A DNA stretch of 64,000 nucleotides. Source: AP-15 sp963724435. Lineage in GTDB: Bacteria; Pseudomonadota; Alphaproteobacteria; ATCC43930; CGMCC-115725. Location of the stretch: contig CAVRUN010000017.1 of NCBI GenBank assembly GCA_963724435.1, positions 45,764 to 109,763 on the forward strand, read 5' to 3'. The position numbers were made by a program, and so were the translations under genes. Below are positions 34,677 through 43,319 of the stretch, one piece after another; the first letter of the stretch is position 1; every line of letters starts with the position of its first letter. The notes beneath the pieces were generated by a model that made no database searches, was not told the origin of the DNA, and saw nothing but the letters and a program-made list of their open reading frames with translations.

Positions 34677-35780
34677 ATGAAAGTGGCATCTCTAACATTC
34701 GGATTGGTTTTGTTGGCGACAATGCTGGGCGCTCGCGGCGCCGGCGCGGAGGAACCGGTCCTGCACGTCTACAATTGGTCGGATTACATTGCCCCCGATA
34801 CGATCCCCAAATTCGAGCACGAGACCGGGATCAAGGTCACCTACGATGTCTATGATTCGAACGAGATTCTGGAAGCGAAGTTGTTCGCCGGGCGGTCGGG
34901 CTACGACATCGTGGTTCCGTCGGCGAGCCCGTACATGGCGAGGCAGATTGCCGCCAACGTCTACATGCCGCTCGATAAGAGCAAGCTCGATGGCTGGAAA
35001 AATCTCGACCCGAAAATTCTCGACCTCGTGGCCGCCGCTGATCCCGACAATGCGCACGGCACGCCTTACCTTTGGAGCGTCACCGGCATCGGTTACAACA
35101 AGGCAAAAGTAAAGGCCGTGCTCGGCGAGACCGCGCCAACAGACAGCTGGGCATTAGTCTTCGACCCGGCAAATGCGAAGAAGCTCGCCGATTGCGGCAT
35201 CTCGCTGCTCGACACACCGCAGGAGATCGTACCTGCCATGCTGGCCTATCTCGGGCTCGACCCGAAGAGCCATGAGATGGGTGATCTCGACAAGGCAATC
35301 GCCGCCCTCGGAAAAATCCGGCCCTATATTCGCAAGTTTCAATCCTCGGAATACATCAACGATCTCGCCAACAGCAATCTGTGCCTTGCGATCGGTTACT
35401 CGGGCGACGTGGTCATCGCGCGCAACCGCGCCCGCGAGGCGCATAACGGCGTCGAGATCGCATTTCGCGTCCCCAAAGAGGGGGCGCAGATGTCGGTCGA
35501 CATGCTCGGTATCCCGGCCGACGCGCCGCATCCGCAGAATGCGTTGCGGTTTATCGACTATCTACTGCAACCGCGAGTAATCGCCGATATTTCCGACGCA
35601 GTGACATATCCGAACCCGAATATTCCAGGCACGGCCCTGGTCAACCCGGCGATCCGGGACGACCCAGCGGTCTATCCACCGGCGGATGTCCGCCGCCGCT
35701 TCTTTGTTGATCTACCGGCGCCCCCTGATTACGAGCGGGCGCGCACGCGCGCCTGGACCCGGCTCAAATCCGGTGAATAA
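34677..35780 (+). CDS. potF: Polyamine ABC transporter substrate-binding protein
   Basis: Periplasmic binding protein for putrescine or spermidine, about 367 aa. A signal peptide (MKVASLTFGLVLLATMLGAR, cut near GAGAEE) is followed by LHVYNWSDYIAPDTIPKFE, the hallmark of PotD/PotF. Further ligand-pocket residues lie in VVPSASPYMARQ, YLWSVTGIGYN and CLAIGYSGDV. ATG 34677 fits the signal peptide better than ATG 34662. It is the first gene of a complete potFGHI operon and is divergent from the histidine phosphatase gene. Confidence 0.93.
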   Translation: MKVASLTFGLVLLATMLGARGAGAEEPVLHVYNWSDYIAPDTIPKFEHETGIKVTYDVYDSNEILEAKLFAGRSGYDIVVPSASPYMARQIAANVYMPLDKSKLDGWKNLDPKILDLVAAADPDNAHGTPYLWSVTGIGYNKAKVKAVLGETAPTDSWALVFDPANAKKLADCGISLLDTPQEIVPAMLAYLGLDPKSHEMGDLDKAIAALGKIRPYIRKFQSSEYINDLANSNLCLAIGYSGDVVIARNRAREAHNGVEIAFRVPKEGAQMSVDMLGIPADAPHPQNALRFIDYLLQPRVIADISDAVTYPNPNIPGTALVNPAIRDDPAVYPPADVRRRFFVDLPAPPDYERARTRAWTRLKSGE

Positions 35781-35803
35781 CCGGCGCTGATCGGCCTTCG
35801 GCA

Positions 35804-36868
35804 GTGGCGCTGCTCGAGATTGCGGGGGTCAGCAAATATTTTGGCAGGACCGTCGCGGTTGACGATGTCAGCCTTCAAGTCGAGCGAGGCGAACTTTTCG
35901 TGCTGCTCGGCCCCTCGGGCTGCGGCAAGACAACCCTGTTGCGCATGATTGCCGGCTTCGAGACCCCCGATGGCGGGCGCATCGTTGTCGACGGCCTCGA
36001 CGTCACCGAGTTGCCGCCCTATGGGCGCCCGGTCAACATGATGTTCCAGTCCTACGCTTTGTTCCCGCACATGGATATCGCCGCCAATGTCGCGTTCGGG
36101 CTGCGTCAGGAACGGATGGAGCGCAGCCGCCGCGCCGCCCGCGTCGAGGAAATACTGGCGCTCGTCCAGCTGTCGGATTACGCGCGCCGCCGACCGCATC
36201 AATTATCGGGCGGGCAGCGCCAGCGCGTGGCATTGGCGCGTGCGCTGGCCAAGTCGCCGAAGCTGTTGCTGCTTGATGAGCCGCTGGCCGCACTCGACCG
36301 AAAATTGCGCGAACAGACTAGGCGGGAGCTGATGGGGATCCAGGAGAGAGTAGGGACGACATTTCTGGTCGTCACGCATGATCAGGAAGAGGCGCTCGGC
36401 ATGGCGTCGCGCATCGCCGTGATGAATGCCGGACAACTCGCACAAATCGGGACGCCAGGCGAGATTTACGAGCGCCCGAACTCGCGGTTGGTTGCCGGTT
36501 TTGTCGGTGAGATGAATTTCTTCGAGGGCAGCGTGACAATCGCAAATGGCTGCCCGGTTATGCGCGCTGCAGGTCTCGACCAGCCAATCGATCTCGCCGG
36601 TTGTAACTATGAGTCCGAGGGTGCCGGGGTCACCTTTGCCGTGCGCCCTGAAAAACTGGTGTTGTCGCAGAACCAGCCGGCCGGATTTGCTGTGAAGGCG
36701 ACAATCGTCAGCGTCGAATACCAGGGCCCGGTGTCGAAAGTGCGGCTCTCGACCACGGCTGGCTTGGCGTTGACGGCGCAATTGCCGAGCGCCGCTGCGG
36801 GTATCCCCCGCGGGTCCCCGGTATGGGTGAGCTGGGATGCCGCGGATATGGTCGTGCTCCGCCGGTGA
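35804..36868 (+). CDS. potG: Polyamine ABC transporter ATP-binding protein
   Basis: A 354-aa ABC ATPase that energises polyamine import. Walker A is GPSGCGKTT, the Q-loop MMFQSYALFPH, the signature LSGGQRQRVALARAL, Walker B LLLLDEPLAALD and the switch His in VVTHDQEEAL. A C-terminal TOBE domain (FAVRPEKLVLS and beyond) is present. The start is GTG at 35804, 23 bases after potF. Its stop overlaps the potH GTG start by 4 bases. Confidence 0.94.
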   Translation: MALLEIAGVSKYFGRTVAVDDVSLQVERGELFVLLGPSGCGKTTLLRMIAGFETPDGGRIVVDGLDVTELPPYGRPVNMMFQSYALFPHMDIAANVAFGLRQERMERSRRAARVEEILALVQLSDYARRRPHQLSGGQRQRVALARALAKSPKLLLLDEPLAALDRKLREQTRRELMGIQERVGTTFLVVTHDQEEALGMASRIAVMNAGQLAQIGTPGEIYERPNSRLVAGFVGEMNFFEGSVTIANGCPVMRAAGLDQPIDLAGCNYESEGAGVTFAVRPEKLVLSQNQPAGFAVKATIVSVEYQGPVSKVRLSTTAGLALTAQLPSAAAGIPRGSPVWVSWDAADMVVLRR

Positions 36869-37752
36869 TCGGGCTTGGCCGGGCCGGTCGGCTAGTGTTG
36901 ATCGGTCTACCGTTTCTCTGGCTTGCGCTGTTTTTTCTGGTCCCGCTGCTGATCGTGGTCAAGATCAGCCTGGCGCATAGTGCGATCGGCATCCCGCCTT
37001 ATACCCCGCTGCTCAGCCGTCGAGCCGGCAGCGTCGAATTCCACGCAACCCTGGCGAATTTTCTGCTGTTGGCGCGCGATGATCTTTACCTCCGCGCCTA
37101 TTTGGGCTCCTTGGCCAACGCGGCGGTCGCAACGGTGTTTTGCCTATTCCTTGGATATCCGATTGCGCTCGCGATCGCGCGCGCGTCCGCGGCGCGGCGC
37201 CAGTTGCTGCTGTTCCTGGTCATCTTGCCGTTCTGGACCAGCTTTCTGATCCGCGTTTATGCATGGATCGCGATCCTGCAGCCGAACGGGTTGCTAAATC
37301 GCCTATTGCTCTCGACAGGGCTGACGCAAGCGCCATTGCGGTTGCTTAACAACGCCTTTTCAGTCGAACTAGGCCTTGTCTATTCGTACCTGCCATTCAT
37401 GATCCTGCCGATTTACGGCAGCCTGTCGGCACTCGACGAAAGCCTGATCGAGGCGGCGGCCGATCTCGGCGCCCGGCCGTGGCGTCAGTTCTTAAGCGTA
37501 ATCCTGCCGCTGTCTCTTCCCGGTGTGGCCGCCGGCTGTTTTCTGGTGTTCGTGCCGGCGGTTGGCGAGTTCGTAATTCCTGATCTGCTCGGCGGCCCCA
37601 ACACGCTGATGATCGGCAAGGTGTTGTGGGATGAATTTTTTGAGAACCACGATTGGCCAGTCGCAGCCGCCGCCACGGTGGCGCTGATTGCGGTGCTGGC
37701 GGTGCCGACGGTATTTGCGCAGCGGTTACTCGATCGTGAGCCGTCCGCATGA
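36865..37752 (+). CDS. potH: Polyamine ABC transporter permease
   Basis: A 295-aa inner-membrane permease with six helices. The EAA loop that contacts PotG is EAAADLGARPWRQFLSVILP. The preferred start is GTG 36865, whose GTGA overlaps the potG stop by 4 bases; an ATG at 36823 would create a 46-base overlap and add residues without hydrophobic character. Helices and the loop FWTSFLIRVYAWIAILQPNG match the PotB/PotH branch. Confidence 0.93.
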   Translation: MIGLGRAGRLVLIGLPFLWLALFFLVPLLIVVKISLAHSAIGIPPYTPLLSRRAGSVEFHATLANFLLLARDDLYLRAYLGSLANAAVATVFCLFLGYPIALAIARASAARRQLLLFLVILPFWTSFLIRVYAWIAILQPNGLLNRLLLSTGLTQAPLRLLNNAFSVELGLVYSYLPFMILPIYGSLSALDESLIEAAADLGARPWRQFLSVILPLSLPGVAAGCFLVFVPAVGEFVIPDLLGGPNTLMIGKVLWDEFFENHDWPVAAAATVALIAVLAVPTVFAQRLLDREPSA

Positions 37753-38558
37753 TTCGCCCGACGGGTACCGCCGCAATTCGCATCGGGGTCTTGTCTTTCG
37801 GGCTTGCCTTTCTCTATGCCCCGATCGCGTTGCTGATCGTCTATTCGTTCAACGCGTCGCGGCTGGTGACGGTGTGGGCGGGGTTTTCGACGCATTGGTA
37901 CGGGAAACTGATTGCCGACAATCAATTCCGCGATGCCGCAGCAACGAGCCTGCAGGTTGCGGCCATGGCGGCGAGCGTGGCGTTGGTGCTCGGCACCCTT
38001 GGGGGGTTCGCGCTGGCGCGGTTTGCCCGCTTTCCGGGCCGTTCGATCTTCGGCTTCGCCTTGCTGGCTCCGCTTGTGGTGCCGGAAATCATCCTTGGTC
38101 TGTCACTGTTGCTATTCTTTGTCGCCAGCCAAGAGCTGATTGGCTGGCCGACAAACCGCGGCGTCATGACGATCACGATCGCTCACGCGACGTTTGGGGC
38201 GTCGTTTGTTGCCGTGCTGGTGCGCGCGCAGCTCGCTAGCTTTGATCGGACGCTCGAAGAGGCGGCGCTCGATCTCGGCGCGCGGCCCTGGGCTGTGCTC
38301 GCGCGGATCACCTTGCCCGGCATCCGCCCCGCGCTGATCTCGGGCTGGCTATTGGCGTTTACCTTGTCGCTCGACGATCTCGTGGTCGCGAGCTTTGTGA
38401 CCGGTCCCTCAGCGACGACCCTACCAATGGCGGTGTTTTCGAGTGTCCGGCTCGGCGTCAGCCCCGAGGTGAACGCGCTCGCGACATTGTTCCTCGGCGC
38501 TGTGTTTGTCCTGGTTGCGGCGGCGTTCCGGCTGATGGCGCGGGGCGAAGGCCGCTAA
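37749..38558 (+). CDS. potI: Polyamine ABC transporter permease
   Basis: A 269-aa inner-membrane permease forming the channel with PotH. It has six helices and the EAA loop EEAALDLGARPWAVLARITLP. The ATG overlaps the potH stop (ATGA). At its 3' end the stop TAA shares bases with the stop TAG of the converging GST gene (CTAA at 38555-38558), so the two genes meet without any spacer. Confidence 0.93.
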   Translation: MIRPTGTAAIRIGVLSFGLAFLYAPIALLIVYSFNASRLVTVWAGFSTHWYGKLIADNQFRDAAATSLQVAAMAASVALVLGTLGGFALARFARFPGRSIFGFALLAPLVVPEIILGLSLLLFFVASQELIGWPTNRGVMTITIAHATFGASFVAVLVRAQLASFDRTLEEAALDLGARPWAVLARITLPGIRPALISGWLLAFTLSLDDLVVASFVTGPSATTLPMAVFSSVRLGVSPEVNALATLFLGAVFVLVAAAFRLMARGEGR

Positions 38559-39274
38559 TCTTTTGCGTCGAGCTCCGGGTAATGGCGGAAAACGCCGTGC
38601 TCGTTGAACGGGATGCGGCGTTCGGAGGCAAGGTAAGCGGCGATGCGAGGACGTGCCGCAACGAGATCATGCAATGTTGCAACACGCGGGTATTGCGGTT
38701 CGAGCGCGGCCATCCGCGACGGAAACGCATAGCGCAGCCCGGCCACGATCTGGAACAGCGACAGGTCCGGATAGCTCAGATCCGTCCCGATCAGATGGCC
38801 ACCCGTCGGATTTCGCGCTAAGACATTTTCAAAATAGCCGAAATACTTCGGCATTCGCGTGCGGCGAAAATCAGCGGCGCGGGTCTGGGCCGCATCCCGC
38901 TGGTCTTCGTAATAAAGACTGCTGGCGATCGGGTGATGCGTGTCGTGAGCTTCGTCGACAAGATCGGCAATCGTCAGCTGTAACTGGTGCGCCCACAACC
39001 GCCCAGCTTCCTCGCGGGGCGCTAGTCCGTGATGCTCGCCGAGATACAACAGAATGTTTGCGGTCTGCGCGATCAGCAATTCGCCGGCCTTCAGAAAAGG
39101 CGTCGCAAAGGGCGGCCAAGCGCTCGCCTCATTACGCATAAGCCGCATCATCTCGGTCTCGCCTCCCGGCTGTCGGGCGACATCGATATAATCGGCGCCG
39201 CATTCCTCCAGAGCCAACCGGACGAATTCCCCGCGCCCTTGGATCCCGCTCCAATAGTAGAACTCATAGCGCAT
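38555..39274 (-). CDS. Glutathione S-transferase family protein
   Basis: A 239-aa cytosolic GST. The N-terminal thioredoxin-like domain (about 1-85) contains FYYWSGIQGRGEFVRLALEE with candidate Tyr/Ser catalytic residues and the cis-Pro/glutathione site LLIAQTANILLYLGEHHGL; the C-terminal all-helical domain includes the capping-box region GTDLSYPDLSLFQIV. The start is the ATG at 39274. Substrate unknown; detoxification or thiol conjugation are likely. It converges with potI with a shared CTAA. Confidence 0.88.
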   Translation of the reverse strand: MRYEFYYWSGIQGRGEFVRLALEECGADYIDVARQPGGETEMMRLMRNEASAWPPFATPFLKAGELLIAQTANILLYLGEHHGLAPREEAGRLWAHQLQLTIADLVDEAHDTHHPIASSLYYEDQRDAAQTRAADFRRTRMPKYFGYFENVLARNPTGGHLIGTDLSYPDLSLFQIVAGLRYAFPSRMAALEPQYPRVATLHDLVAARPRIAAYLASERRIPFNEHGVFRHYPELDAKD

Positions 39275-39344
39275 GGCGCTGCTCCTTCCAGCTCAGGCGA
39301 TTGCTTGGTAGGACGAAAGCAGGAGCCGCCGACCATCGCAAGCA

Positions 39345-40538
39345 TTGACCGTGAGTCTCACAATCCTGATTTCAGGAGCCGGCATAGCCGGACCCACCCT
39401 GGCATATTGGCTTCGCCGCTTCGGCTTCACCCCGACGCTCGTCGAGCGTGCTCCGGCACTGCGCACCGGCGGCTATATCATGGATTTCTGGGGCGCGGGC
39501 TTTGATGTCGCTGAGCGAATGCACCTGGTCCCGAGCTTGCGGCAGGCCGGGTACAACTTGCAGGCGCTCAGGATTGTCGACGATCGAGGACGGCGGGTCG
39601 GCGGCTTTGACACCAGCCGGTTCGGGCGCGTCCTTCGCCAGCGTTATTTGAGTATCCTGCGCGGAGATCTCGCAGCCGAGATCTACGCCGCACTTGAGGG
39701 CAGCGTCGAGACCCTATTTGGGGACAGCATACGGGCGCTGGACGAGGACAAAACGGGTGTCGATGTTCAGTTTGACCGTTCACCCTCGCGGCGGTTCGAC
39801 CTCGTGGTCGGCGCCGACGGTCTCCATTCTGCCGTGCGGCGGCTGATCTTCGCGCCCGAGCTGGGGCACGAAGTCTATCTCGGATATTGCGCCGCCGCGT
39901 TTGCGGTTGACGGATATCCGCACCGCGACGCTGACGTCTATGTCGCCTATTGCGTGCCTGGCAAGCAAGTTGCTCGCTTTACGCTGCGCGACGGGCGAAC
40001 GGTCTTTTTTCTCGTATTTGCACTGGATGAGAAGCCGGCGATTGGCCATCACGATTCCGCTCACCAACGAGAAATTCTTGATCGCGTCCTTGCCGACGCT
40101 GGCTGGCAATGCCCGGAGATTCGGCGAGCGCTGCAGCACAGCGGTGACGTGTATTTCGACGTGGTGAGCCAGATCCGGCTCGATGAGTGGCACTGCGGGC
40201 GCAAGGTTCTGATCGGCGACGCCGCGTTCTGCCCGTCATTGTTGGCGGGGCAAGGCTCTTCCTTGGCAATGGCGAGCGCTTTTGTTCTCGCTGGCGAGTT
40301 GCGTCGGGCTGGCGGCGATTTCAGCACCGCTTACCCGGCGTACCAGGCTCTGATGAAGCCGCTCATTGATCACAAGCAGCGACAGGCGGCCGGTTTCGCT
40401 CGCCAGTTTGCGCCCCGGACGGCGCTCGGATTGGCCGTCCGCAATGCTATCAGCCGGCTGTTGGGGGTTCCGCTTATCGGTGACCTAATGGTCAAGCGAA
40501 TGTTTGCCGATAGCTTCGAGCTGCCGGAATACAACTAA
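39345..40538 (+). CDS. FAD-dependent monooxygenase (PHBH/TetX-like)
   Basis: A 397-aa class A flavoprotein monooxygenase. FAD/NADPH motifs are present: GxGxxG as ISGAGIAGPTLAYWL (about 9-23), the DG motif VVGADGLHSAVR (about 152-163) and the GD motif IGDAAFCPSLLAGQGSSLAM (about 290-310). The family hydroxylates aromatic rings or inactivates tetracyclines; the relation here is closest by eye to TetX-type proteins. The start is TTG 39345 or GTG 39351; both lack a strong Shine-Dalgarno. Soluble. Confidence 0.87.
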   Translation: MTVSLTILISGAGIAGPTLAYWLRRFGFTPTLVERAPALRTGGYIMDFWGAGFDVAERMHLVPSLRQAGYNLQALRIVDDRGRRVGGFDTSRFGRVLRQRYLSILRGDLAAEIYAALEGSVETLFGDSIRALDEDKTGVDVQFDRSPSRRFDLVVGADGLHSAVRRLIFAPELGHEVYLGYCAAAFAVDGYPHRDADVYVAYCVPGKQVARFTLRDGRTVFFLVFALDEKPAIGHHDSAHQREILDRVLADAGWQCPEIRRALQHSGDVYFDVVSQIRLDEWHCGRKVLIGDAAFCPSLLAGQGSSLAMASAFVLAGELRRAGGDFSTAYPAYQALMKPLIDHKQRQAAGFARQFAPRTALGLAVRNAISRLLGVPLIGDLMVKRMFADSFELPEYN

Positions 40539-40549
40539 GAGCGTCGGAC

Positions 40550-41191
40550 TCAGAGCGGGGAATGACGCTGGTAGCTGCGGCAGATCAGGCGGGCGCGATC
40601 GGCGATCTGTGGGCGTATATGCGCCGGCATCGGCGTCGATTCGCTGGCCCGCTTCCAATCCGGCCCGGATACCACCTCGGGCGACGCTAGATGGTACAGC
40701 GCCACGTATTGGGGGTGGCCATCGGCGCGGAAGCGGCGGGCGCTCAGCACACCCGGCACCCGGGCCAATGCCGGAACGTGCTCGGTGTCGTACCAGGCGT
40801 TGAACTCGGTCTCGTGCGCCGGCGCCGGCGTCATCGCCACCAGCAATAAGCCGCCCGCACCTTGCGGCGCGGTGGCGTCGCCGGGCAGGATTTGCTCACC
40901 CTCGAAACGCGGCAACAGTCGCTGGCATTTCGCGGTTACCCGCTTTGACCACGGCGACAAATTCTCGCCCCCGATAGCGCGGTAAGCCGGGCTTTGCAGA
41001 ACCGCAAGGCTCTCCAGATCATAGATCGCCACCGAATGTCGGTCGTTATCGGCGCCGATCCAGCGCTGCAATGTCTGAAATCCCGGGACCCTTTGGCGCT
41101 CCGGGATGTGCTCGAGATCGTACCAGTCGTTAAATTCGTCTTCGCTGACGTGTGAAAAATCCATCGCGGCGATCAAAAGACCCTTGGCCAT
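40550..41191 (-). CDS. Tandem EthD-like dimeric alpha/beta-barrel protein
   Basis: A 213-aa protein made of two related halves. DEFNDWYDLEHIPERQRVPG (about 18-37) and TEFNAWYDTEHVPALARVPG (about 125-144) are clearly duplicated, each typical of EthD/DABB-type ferredoxin-like domains. The duplication would let one chain form the barrel that usually needs a dimer. ATG 41191 follows GGAGG; an upstream ATG is weaker. Function unknown; such proteins often accompany degradation enzymes. Confidence 0.75.
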   Translation of the reverse strand: MAKGLLIAAMDFSHVSEDEFNDWYDLEHIPERQRVPGFQTLQRWIGADNDRHSVAIYDLESLAVLQSPAYRAIGGENLSPWSKRVTAKCQRLLPRFEGEQILPGDATAPQGAGGLLLVAMTPAPAHETEFNAWYDTEHVPALARVPGVLSARRFRADGHPQYVALYHLASPEVVSGPDWKRASESTPMPAHIRPQIADRARLICRSYQRHSPL

Positions 41192-41253
41192 TCTCGTTTC
41201 CTCCACTGATGAGGCTGGAATCCTACCTCTGATTACCGACCGGCCCAAAGGAT

Positions 41254-41784
41254 TCAGGCATCGCCATAGCGGGCGATTGCCGCCGTGATCAGTTTAGCCG
41301 CGTCATCGGCTTCCACCCAGTCGCCGACTTTGACCCATTTGCCGGTTTCCAGATCCTTGTAGTGACTGAAGAAATGGGCGATCTGGCTGCACAAATTGGG
41401 CGGCAAGTCGCGATACGAGCGCACGTCGACATAGTAGGGGTGGAGATCGTCGACCGGCACGGCGACGATCTTTTCGTCCGGACCCTTCTCGTCTTCCATG
41501 ATCAGCGCGCCGACCGGGCGGCAGCGCACCACGGCTCCCGGTACGACAGCGACAGTGCCGACAATCAGCACGTCGATCGGATCCCCGTCCTCGGCCAAGG
41601 TATGCGGGACAAAGCCGTAATTGCCCGGATAGTACATCGCGGTGTTGAGGAACCGATCGACCATCAGCGCGCCCGATCCCTTGTCGAGCTCGTATTTAAC
41701 CGGTTCGCCGCCTTGCGGGATTTCGACGACGACATTGACGTCGAAAGGCGGCGCCCGGCCGGCCGCGATCTTAGATAGATCCAT
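41254..41784 (-). CDS. ppa: Inorganic pyrophosphatase
   Basis: A 176-aa family I soluble pyrophosphatase, which hydrolyses pyrophosphate and pulls biosynthetic reactions forward. The signature EDGDPIDVLIV (catalytic acidic residues, about 65-75) is intact, together with VVVEIPQGGEPVKYELDK, YYPGNYGFVPHT, GPDEKIVAVPVDD and HYKDLETGKWVKV. Length is normal for the prokaryotic hexameric enzyme. Single-gene unit between the EthD-like and VOC genes. Confidence 0.96.
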   Translation of the reverse strand: MDLSKIAAGRAPPFDVNVVVEIPQGGEPVKYELDKGSGALMVDRFLNTAMYYPGNYGFVPHTLAEDGDPIDVLIVGTVAVVPGAVVRCRPVGALIMEDEKGPDEKIVAVPVDDLHPYYVDVRSYRDLPPNLCSQIAHFFSHYKDLETGKWVKVGDWVEADDAAKLITAAIARYGDA

Positions 41785-41817
41785 GACATTCCGTCCGCTT
41801 GATGCTGACGCGAACGC

Positions 41818-42288
41818 TTAGGGCGCCATGCCTTTGTCAGCCAATTCGCGCAACGCCTTGTCGCTCTTGGTCTGGTCGAGCCCCATTGCGCTCATGACGT
41901 GCGGCGCCTTGGTGAACTGAATATCTCGGTATTCGACAACCTCGACCCGGTTACCCCAGGGATCGAGAAAATCGAGGAACTGCCCTGGCAATAATTCGCC
42001 GCCTGCCGCCTTGACCAATTCGCGTACCCGCGAGCGGTCGTCGACCACGAGGCCGAAATGCCGGCGTTGATCACTGCCGCGGCCGCTCGCTTGCATCAAA
42101 TTGATGAATTGATCGCCAAGCTCGATAAAGGCGTTGCCGGGCCGCTTCGCGCGCAGGTTGAAATCGAAGATCTTGCCGTAGAAGGCGAGCGCTTCCTCAA
42201 TGTCGCCGACTTCGAGCGCCACGTGATTGATGCCGACGAGCCGCGGTAACCCACCGGTGGCGGTCTGTTGCTCGGTATTCTCGGCCAT
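41818..42288 (-). CDS. VOC family protein
   Basis: A 156-aa vicinal-oxygen-chelate protein. The first module is GINHVALEVGDIEEALAFYG and the second includes HFGLVVDDRSRVRELVKAAG, then LDFLDPWGNRVEVVEY; metal-ligand candidates are His22, His in RRHFGL and Glu in RVEVVEY. A C-terminal tail of about 30 residues with a helical pattern is unusual. It lies 33 bases upstream of ppa on the same strand, so they may be co-transcribed. Distinct from the VOC gene at 28.2 kb. Confidence 0.8.
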   Translation of the reverse strand: MAENTEQQTATGGLPRLVGINHVALEVGDIEEALAFYGKIFDFNLRAKRPGNAFIELGDQFINLMQASGRGSDQRRHFGLVVDDRSRVRELVKAAGGELLPGQFLDFLDPWGNRVEVVEYRDIQFTKAPHVMSAMGLDQTKSDKALRELADKGMAP

Positions 42289-42409
42289 CCTGTCCTCCTG
42301 CTGGCTGTATGTTCAAGCATTTATATCGGGCGCAATTTGCCAAGTGCGATCCTGCCCCGCCAAATTGGCCAGGTGATCACTTCGTGGCAGGCGCGCTCCG
42401 CAAGGCTGA

Positions 42410-42437
42410 TTGGAGTGCAGCGAGCGGGCGGTATAAT
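42410..42437 (+). promoter_or_regulatory. Predicted sigma-70-type promoter
   Basis: TTGGAG (42410-42415) and a consensus TATAAT (42432-42437) are 16 bases apart, 30 bases before the ATG of the enoyl-CoA hydratase-family gene. The -35 box matches consensus only partly. Divergent from the VOC/ppa genes. Confidence 0.5.
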
Positions 42438-42466
42438 CATCGCCGTTGATTTTGAGGAATGCGGAA

Positions 42467-43246
42467 ATGTCGGTTGATTTGACGGTTGAGGGTGCTGTCG
42501 CGAAGGTCGTGCTGAACCGCCCGGAAAAACTGAACGCGTTGAGCGTCGAGATGCGCCAAAGCCTGTGCGATCATTTTGCCCGGTTGCGCTACGACGACGC
42601 GGTCCGGGTGGTGGTCGTAACCGGGGCGGGGAGGGGGTTCTGCTCGGGCGCCGATGTCGACCGCATGGCTGGTCAAGAGCACGACCTGCGGGGTGGGCGT
42701 GAGCGGCTGCAGCAGGGCGGCCACACCTTTATCCGCGCGCTACATGCAATTGAAAAGCCGACGATAGCGGCGGTTCGCGGACCGGCCGTGGGGATCGGCT
42801 GGAGTATCGCTCTCGCCTGCGATCTTGTCGTTGCGTCAGAGACCGCGCGGTTTTCGCAGATCTTCCGGCGGATCGGGCTAGCGCCGGACGGCGGTGCGAT
42901 CTGGTTCCTGACCCGGCGGCTGGGGATGGCGAAAGCCAAAGAACTGGTGTTTACCGCCGGGTTCGTCGAAGCCGAGGAAGCGCTTGCCCTCGGCCTCGTC
43001 AATCACGTCGTTGCGGATGATCAGTTGATGGCTAAGACCGAAGAATTGGCGGCGGATCTGGCGATGGCGCCGACTTTTGCCCTCGGGCTGGCGAAAAAGC
43101 TGTTCCACGCCGCGGTCGGGCCGAGCCTCGATGACTATCTCGACATCGAGAGCCTGGTGCAGCCGCAATTGCACCTGACCGCCGATAACGCCGAAGGGGT
43201 CACTGCGTTTCGCGAAAAGCGGCCGCCCAAATTCATCGGCCGTTGA
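42467..43246 (+). CDS. Enoyl-CoA hydratase/isomerase family protein
   Basis: A 259-aa crotonase-fold enzyme. The oxyanion-hole motifs are VTGAGRGFCSGADVDRM (about 53-69) and AVRGPAVGIGWSIALACDLV (about 104-123). The region FSQIFRRIGLAPDGGAIWFL carries an acidic residue after GLAP, as in PaaG-type isomerases, rather than two catalytic Glu as in classical hydratases. The ATG at 42467 follows GAGGAATGCGGAA. It could serve beta-oxidation or phenylacetyl-CoA-type ring cleavage; a close partner is not seen. Confidence 0.88.
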   Translation: MSVDLTVEGAVAKVVLNRPEKLNALSVEMRQSLCDHFARLRYDDAVRVVVVTGAGRGFCSGADVDRMAGQEHDLRGGRERLQQGGHTFIRALHAIEKPTIAAVRGPAVGIGWSIALACDLVVASETARFSQIFRRIGLAPDGGAIWFLTRRLGMAKAKELVFTAGFVEAEEALALGLVNHVVADDQLMAKTEELAADLAMAPTFALGLAKKLFHAAVGPSLDDYLDIESLVQPQLHLTADNAEGVTAFREKRPPKFIGR

Positions 43247-43319
43247 CAGGCTTTAATCACCCGCTCCCGGGAAGGTTCTTGCTGGAATTCGTGAGCTGCG
43301 CAGTACGAGAGAGAGTGAG

